From the NCBI RefSeq assembly GCF_029168945.1, contig NC_083605.1, forward strand, positions 33,121,280-33,185,279: a stretch of 64,000 bases of DNA, written 5' to 3'. Shown piece by piece: positions 58,295-64,000 of this stretch. A program made the position numbers and the translations under genes. The notes under the pieces are model-generated. The model was not told where the DNA came from and did no database searches. It saw only the letters and a program-made list of their open reading frames with translations. This stretch comes from Cannabis sativa. Lineage: Eukaryota > Streptophyta > Magnoliopsida > Rosales > Cannabaceae. The stretch's first letter is position 1; the number at the start of each line of letters is the position of its first letter.

Positions 58295-58840
58295 GACTTT
58301 AAGTTTGTATGACATTATGATTTCATTTTTCAATGAAGTTAATTGCTTAAAAAAAAATAATAATAACAATATTATTTAGATAAAATTTAAAATGTCATAT
58401 CACTACTATATTATTTATAAATATAGATACGTGGTGATGTGAACCGATAAGATTACTACTATATAAGATTATTACTATAGTTATTTGAACACACATATTG
58501 CATGTTAAATATTGTGTATGTACCAATTCAATCTTGCTATTATATAATATTGACTATTTAAACATACATATAAATATATATAGTGGGAGTTTTATATTGA
58601 AACGCAACCACATGCATATATATATACAGCTCTCCTTGTTGGCCGCCGGCAGGGAAATAGTAATTAAGAAAGTTCGTAACATGTGATTGTCCTCTGAGTT
58701 GAAACTTGAAAGTAAAAAGGAATTTTAAAACTACAAATCATCAGTAATATACTGCGTAATTGCGCTCGTCGTCATCATATGATACATACTGTCATCATTT
58801 TTTCTTTTGAATCTTACAAAAATTATTATTATTATTATTA
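58295..58840. other. AT-rich intergenic DNA, no gene seen
   Basis: 3' flank of the RNase H-like fragment, with AATAATAATAACAATATT near 58,355 that could include a polyadenylation region. No open frame has a domain. It ends in a (TTA)n tract into which a MITE inserted. Confidence 0.5.
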
Positions 58841-59237
58841 GGTTAATTTAGATTTTCGTCCCCTGAAGTTTAATATGTACCAAATCATGCCTTTTAAACT
58901 TTTCGGGTCATTAAAAAATACTTTTGAAGTATTGAAATTGTTGGATTTAAGGACTTTTATCTAATTTTACTAAACAAAGTGTGACGTGGATGAAAATTTA
59001 GGGGGCACAATTTTATACTTTTGAAAGATCGGGGGACATGATATAGTAGATATCAAAGTTCAAGGGGCAAGAATTAATATATGGACAATCGTCATATTAG
59101 TAAAATTGAATGAAATTAGACAGAAGTCCTTAAATTTAACAATTTCAATAGTTCACGAGATTTTTTAACGGCCTGAAAAGTTCAGGGGCATGATTTGTTA
59201 TATGTCAAAATTCAGAGAATAAAAATCCTAATTAGCC
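58841..59237. mobile_element. MITE with ~140-bp terminal inverted repeats
   Basis: 397 bp. The first ~140 bp, from GGTTAATTTAGATTTTCGTC through ATCATGCC and GAAATTGTTGGATTTAAGG, are mirrored by the last ~140 bp (reverse complement: GGCTAATTAGGATTTTTATTC, ATCATGCC, GAAATTGTTAAATTTAAGG). It is flanked on both sides by TTATTATTA, so the duplication could be TTA or a longer 9-bp unit (Mutator-like); the microsatellite context prevents a decision. No coding capacity. Confidence 0.85.
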
Positions 59238-60679
59238 TTATTATTATTATAATTAATATTATTATTGTATTTTTTACCTTCGTTAATTTTTTTTTATATT
59301 TTTATTGTATTAAAATTTTAAAATACTATGTTAAAATTTCAAAATTGTAAAAATATTATATTTCAGTGAAATAAAAAAAAATCAACTTAAGAACAATTGA
59401 AAGAGTTAAAAAATAACTCTAAAATGACTTAATAATTAAACAACATGAAAACAACTATAAAAAAATAAAATAATAATTACAAAACAATAGAAAAGTAAAA
59501 AAAATATTGACCTAATTACAATATACAAAAAAATATCAGCTCTTCAATATATTTTTGTATTACGATTTTTTTACATAGTTTTGACAACTTGATTTATCTT
59601 TTTGTACTACTACATTATTTCTTTTTCATGAAATTTGTTGTTACAACTTAACACTTTCAGCTTTTTTTTTTCTTTTTTCATTTTAAGTTAGTCACAATTA
59701 AAATAATAATGTATTTTTAAAAGTTAAATAAGTAATTACATTAATAATTGAAATAATAAAATATTACGATTTCAAAATAGGGTATATAATATAATGAGTA
59801 ATATATAATTAATACGTTAAAATCTACTACTACACATTGTGTTAATAAAAAATGAAAAATCCTATCATTGTATTTCAATAAAATATGTAAAAAAAAAATT
59901 AATTAAATATATGTATTTAAATTATAATGCAACACATCGATACAACAATAAAAAAAAATTGTCAAGAAGAAACAAAAAATATACGCCATAACAAAAAAAT
60001 ACTTGAATAAAAAAATAACTATTGAACAAAAATATTCCGAAAACCACTAAAAAACTATATAAAAATAACAATATAAATGCACATATATACAACAACAAAA
60101 ATTGTGCGGAATAAACTAAGAATATACACAAGAAAAAATACACATAAATTAAACAATAATTGTACAAAAAAATACATAAAAATAACAGAAAAATAACTAT
60201 AAAGTAACTTTAAAACACCTAAACAAGAATATTAAAACAACTATAAAATAACCAAAAAAACTATAAATCAATAGAAAAATAATAAGACATCAACCTTGTG
60301 AAAATATCCAAATCGTTCATAAATCAACTCCGAATAAATTACAAAATATCCAAAAAAAAATACTACTCTAGGGAAAGATATAGGAGGAGTGCTCTTAATT
60401 TTTTTTTGTAAGAGGGAAAAAGAGTGTTAAGAAATGAGAAAAGTGTGAAAGTAAAAGAATCATATTTAGTAAAGGTAAAAAGAAATTAATTAAGACTTTT
60501 TTTATAAAATGTGATTAATTAAAGAAAAATAGTATGAAATAGTTTGAATGTGAATAGTAAGAAAATGTAAAAGTGAAAAATAAATTAGAATAAGTATTTT
60601 TTTTAAAACATGAAATTTCTTATTTTAATATTACTAATTTATTATTTAATTAATCAATCAATTAAATACAGAATAATGA
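59238..60679. other. A-rich intergenic DNA, no gene seen
   Basis: Extremely AT-rich with A-run blocks (AAAAATAAC words) from 59,330 to 60,350. Open frames here are low-complexity Leu/Phe/Tyr-rich on the minus strand and have no domain. Confidence 0.5.
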
Positions 60680-61707
60680 ATATGGTACTGAAACAGTTAT
60701 TCTGTAAGTACAGAACACAACTCTGTAACCACAAAATAAAACCAAATAGGGCAGAAAAATAAAAACACACAAGGTTCTTATATGTGGCATTACTAATTCT
60801 TACAAATTGTTACTAGTCCACGGGGCTACGTCCAAAGATAAGATTCATTAAATAGATCTCAAAATGAGAAAGTAACTGACTTATGCATAAATAGACTCTT
60901 TCTTATTATATGTCGTAAGCTTGATGTATTCCACCTTCTAATCGAATCTTTTTTAAAATTCAAGTGCTCAAACTTCCTTCGATCTCCTTGAAGAGTGCTT
61001 GTTTTCTCCAGAGGCAAGACTTGAAAAGTAATCTTTTGAAAGCTTATAGAACCTTCTCCCGAAGGTAGCACCGTTGTTCTTTTTTTTTTTTTTTTTTATA
61101 GACTTGAATACAAACTCAAGATAATACAAAATACATATAAACAGAGTAAGAGACGAACACACTCTTCTCTACGAAATAAAGACTCTCTTTTTTAAAGATA
61201 GGAATACAATTTAAAGTGTACGAAAGAGATGCACGACCTAGCTGGTATAAGGTGTATTTATAATAAATATACACCTTATTGACAATTCATACACGGTCTA
61301 AAGAAGACCACAACTCACTAGACAATTCTGTAAAATAAATCTTCAATCATCCCAAGAATTTTTATTTCTGTACCTACAAAATTGTGAGCAATAAGTGCGA
61401 CTTTCCTTTTTATAGAAAATGAAAATCTTACTTCAATTTTCTTCACAAGAAATCTAATCAAACATATTCAAAAACTCACAAAGAATCAGATATTCACAGC
61501 TGGAAAGATAAAAAATGATGAGTCATCAAACTTACTCTTTACACCTTATTTTCCATAAATAGAAAAGCTACACATATTTTGTTCCATATATATATATATT
61601 TCAATCAATAAAAAATATGAAAATCAAATAAATACCTCAACCAAAATTTAAGAATTAAATTATAAAATATTTTTGTCAAATTAATAATGTTAAAAATGGA
61701 ATTAACA
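60680..61707 (-). mobile_element. Probable SIRE-like copia 3' LTR
   Basis: On the minus strand an LTR appears to start TGTTAATTCCATTTTTAAC at 61707, directly after AAAAGAGAAGAT, a decayed purine tract. It contains GACGTAGCCCCGTGGACTAG near 60,820-60,835 and GTATTCAAGTC near 61,105, leader features familiar from SIRE/Maximus-type copia LTRs. The far end is uncertain (somewhere near 60,680), and no target duplication could be tested. Confidence 0.5.
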
Positions 61708-62210
61708 ATCTTCTCTTTTGACACTTTGATTGACAAAACATTTTATAAGAGGAAAACCTACATCAAGTGTTAGAAATAAAAACAATAAAGTATAGAAAAT
61801 ACTCCCCCTGCATGAAAGCATACTAACACAAAAAACATAATAACTTTTTCAATAGAAAAGTTCAAAAACCACAAACAAAGAAACTCCCTGTAAAACAAGG
61901 ATTCAGAGTTGTAACCAACAATCCCAAAAAAAAAAAAAATACTACTCCCCCTATTTGTCTATCAAGGAGCCAAAGATAACAAACACAAATAGAAAATTAT
62001 CATGATAGTTCTACAAAATATAGATAATAAGCAAAAAAAAAAAATAAAAATTGAATCACTTTGGCATCCTCATTGGATTGAAAGAACTTTATGATGTCGT
62101 CCATCCTTCTAAGAAGCAGGGCTTGACTTGTCTCCATTCTTCACAAATGTAAGTTTACTTCAACCATTTTTGTAGAAGCAGAAGTGGAGATTGATGAGTA
62201 GTAGGTTCAT
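61708..62210 (-). mobile_element. SIRE-like copia 3' internal tail
   Basis: On the minus strand this carries GACAAATAGGGGGAGTAG (plus 61,943-61,960) and ATGCAGGGGGAGTATT (near 61,803-61,820). Repeated G5AG purine tracts of this kind are characteristic of the region downstream of pol in SIRE-like copia elements. Heavily decayed; no frame survives. Confidence 0.45.
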
Positions 62211-62212
62211 AT

Positions 62213-62528
62213 TAGGGCTGTACAAAAAAATTCGTAAACCGTCCAAACCGAATAACCTGCCCAAACCAAACCAAAAAAACCAATAAAAATTACATACCGA
62301 AATAACTCGAAAAAATTATAAACCGTCCAATCTGTTAATTGGGTGGGCTGAAAATAGGTCCAACTTGCCCAATTAAACCGAATAACCCAACCAACCCGAC
62401 TTTAGATTTTTTTTTTACTTTTTAGTTTTTATTACATATAACATAAATGATTAAATATAATATATATATAAAGTTATATACTTAATTGTTAGTTTCAAAG
62501 TCATATATATTGTGATGTGCTTTGGTGG
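62213..62528. mobile_element. hAT-type element end, interrupted
   Basis: It begins TAGGGCTGTACAAAAAAATTCG, a typical hAT non-autonomous terminus (compare TAGGAGTGTAAATGGGTC at 12027), followed by AACCGTCCAAACCGAATAACC and CCCAATTAAACCGAATAACCC repeats. The other end is not seen because an LTR starts at 62529. Superfamily is inferred from the terminus only. Confidence 0.5.
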
Positions 62529-64000
62529 TGTAACACCCTAACTAACTTAGGCGTATTACGTGATTTTTAAACGTACTGTGCAGCTCGTTGCTAATCAACG
62601 AGGTTTATGAAAAAACGTGATTAATTAAAATTTTGCTTTTTCATTAAACTTATAAACCATTTTACAAAAGTCTCGGGATCTCGATTTAGAAAATATTTAC
62701 AAAAGTTTTAACTGATTAACTTTTACATCAAAATGAAAGTCGTCTAACGACAGTTACAAAATCTCAGCCGTGCTGTCCCGAGGATCGTACGCTCCAGGCC
62801 TAACCGCCCCGACATGTACAATCTCATAAGCTCGCTCACGGTCCATCAGCTACAGCCTTGCCTTTACCTACACATGAACATAAACTGTGAGTCGACAAAC
62901 TCAGTAAGAAAAGCATAATAATATCATACATAAAACTGACTGCCGTGTCCAACACGATACTGAGTCCCGCTACTGCCATGTCCAACATGGTACTGAGCAC
63001 TACTGCCATGTCCAACATGGTACTGAGTTTTGAACGTTCAGGGGACGGTACTATTGACAAGTATCCTCCTGATCGGTCGAACCGGTCATACTCCGGCTGC
63101 TGGTCATACTCCAGCCTGTACCGACGGGATAGGTCAATAGCCCTGAACCACCAACCAAGTGTCAGCCTGATCGGTCGAACCGGTCATACTCCGGCTGCTG
63201 GTCATACTCCAGCCTGTACCGACGTGACAGGGTTGGATGGTTCGAAGCCTAAATACATATCTAATGTAATCTAGTAGGCTTCCTACATGCACGCTAAACA
63301 TGTAATCTACATATGCATACTGTTATACTAATCTTACCTGGATTCCGATTTCAGGTGTGCCGGTCAACCTGACAGGAACTGAAGCTGAGCGGCGGACATC
63401 GGCTCCTAAACCATAAAAATCACAACGCTATAAGTGACACGCTAAATCACTTCCCGGGGACTAAAACTTGAAACTAAAAGTTTCCCTATCGATAAAAAGC
63501 ATGGCAATACCCCTAAAAACCCAAAAACGAGGAAAACTAGGGTTCTGAAAAATCCCCCAACCGGCAGACGGCTGCCCAACCTAATTCCGTTCGGGAAATT
63601 TCGAACCCCCATCCGAATCGGATGCACAACCGAATTCCGGTTCCTCGCAGAGCCCAACTAAAAATCCCATAACTCGACCAATTCAACCCCAATTGGTCCC
63701 AAACTTTCCAGACCTATTCTATATGCCCCAATTAACAAATCCAAGGCATCAAACCTACCCAGAAATCACAGATACAAAATTTGCCATTGGAGCTCAAGCT
63801 TTGAGTTCCAAACTCAAGCTTGAGCAAACCACCTAAACAAGCATGCAAACCTACTTAATTCTACATAACTAAGCCTAATATCACCTCTGCAAACTAACAA
63901 GAACATCCAGCAACATCACAGAACATAATCACAACATTTTCCTTCAAAAATCATACTTTTTCACATAAAAACTAAGAGCTTGAACAACCTAACTAATCAT
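62529..64000 (-). mobile_element. Element II-type LTR, running off the window
   Basis: It starts TGTAACACCCTAACTAAC like the plus-strand left end of the element II LTRs and follows them collinearly to 64000: TCGTACGCTCCAGGCCTAACC near 62,787, three short hairpin units (62,940-63,027), two of the three ~62-bp units (63,070-63,230), a degraded palindrome cluster (63,560-63,640) and GAGCTCAAGCTTTGAGTTC near 63,790. It differs from LTR II far more than the two LTR IIs differ from each other, so it is an older family member. The internal region would lie beyond the window. Confidence 0.9.

Noticed and set aside
59922..60167. 81-codon hydrophobic minus-strand frame
   Set aside because: Produced by A-rich DNA read as Phe/Leu/Tyr on the other strand. 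It looks membrane-like but has no other support.

Overview
This window is repeat-dominated nuclear DNA from a flowering plant, most likely a eudicot. The evidence is the set of repeat families present: chromodomain-bearing Ty3/gypsy (Tekay/Del-like) retrotransposons with initiator-Met tRNA primer sites, Ty1/copia solo LTRs and remnants, hAT and PIF/Harbinger-type non-autonomous DNA transposons, a plant DUF4283/zinc-knuckle pseudogene and a plant-type RNase H-like domain with an intron. The sequence is AT-rich with long homopolymer and TA runs. I cannot name the species. No intact single-copy host gene, tRNA, rRNA or CRISPR array was found. The only nearly open coding sequence is a retrotransposon polyprotein.

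Layout. 1-2.86 kb: AT-rich DNA, a perfect (TC)48 microsatellite and a decayed DUF4283/zinc-knuckle (LINE ORF1-like) pseudogene. 2.86-9.8 kb: a Tekay-type LTR split by a copia-type solo LTR (family X), which is itself split by a second, inverted family X solo LTR; a truncated fifth copy of X follows. 9.8-17.6 kb: AT-rich DNA with a small MITE-like element, a non-autonomous hAT element (12027-13224) carrying a GGGTCY hexamer array, and two adjacent MITEs with hairpin ends. 17.6-22.3 kb: a solo LTR with a G-box and TATA box, then decayed LTR-retrotransposon sequence.

22.3-39.5 kb: an old minus-strand Tekay element (I) into which a young full-length copy of a related family (II, 25732-35435, TSD TTTAT) inserted within the RNase H region. 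39.5-46.2 kb: a plus-strand relative (III), joined head-to-head to element I and lacking its own 5' LTR. 46.2-51 kb: further LTR fragments, one split by another family X solo LTR. 51-57.5 kb: a decayed copia element interrupted by a family X solo LTR that carries a PIF/Harbinger-type MITE. 57.6-58.3 kb: an RNase H-like domain split by a predicted 223-bp intron. 58.8-62.2 kb: a long-TIR MITE and the 3' end of a SIRE-like copia element on the minus strand. 62.2-64 kb: a hAT end, then an LTR of the element II type running off the window.

How it fits together: this is a nest of insertions whose order can be read from target-site duplications. The retrotransposon parts (gag, protease, RT, RNase H, integrase, chromodomain) belong to copy-and-paste replication. 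Only element II approaches a complete set, and its frame is closed by two stop codons. I found no clearly novel host system. The most interesting signals are structural: the solo LTR inside a solo LTR, the G-rich hexamer array in the hAT element, the palindromic modules in the element II-type LTRs, the head-to-head element I/III junction, and the intron-split RNase H-like gene.
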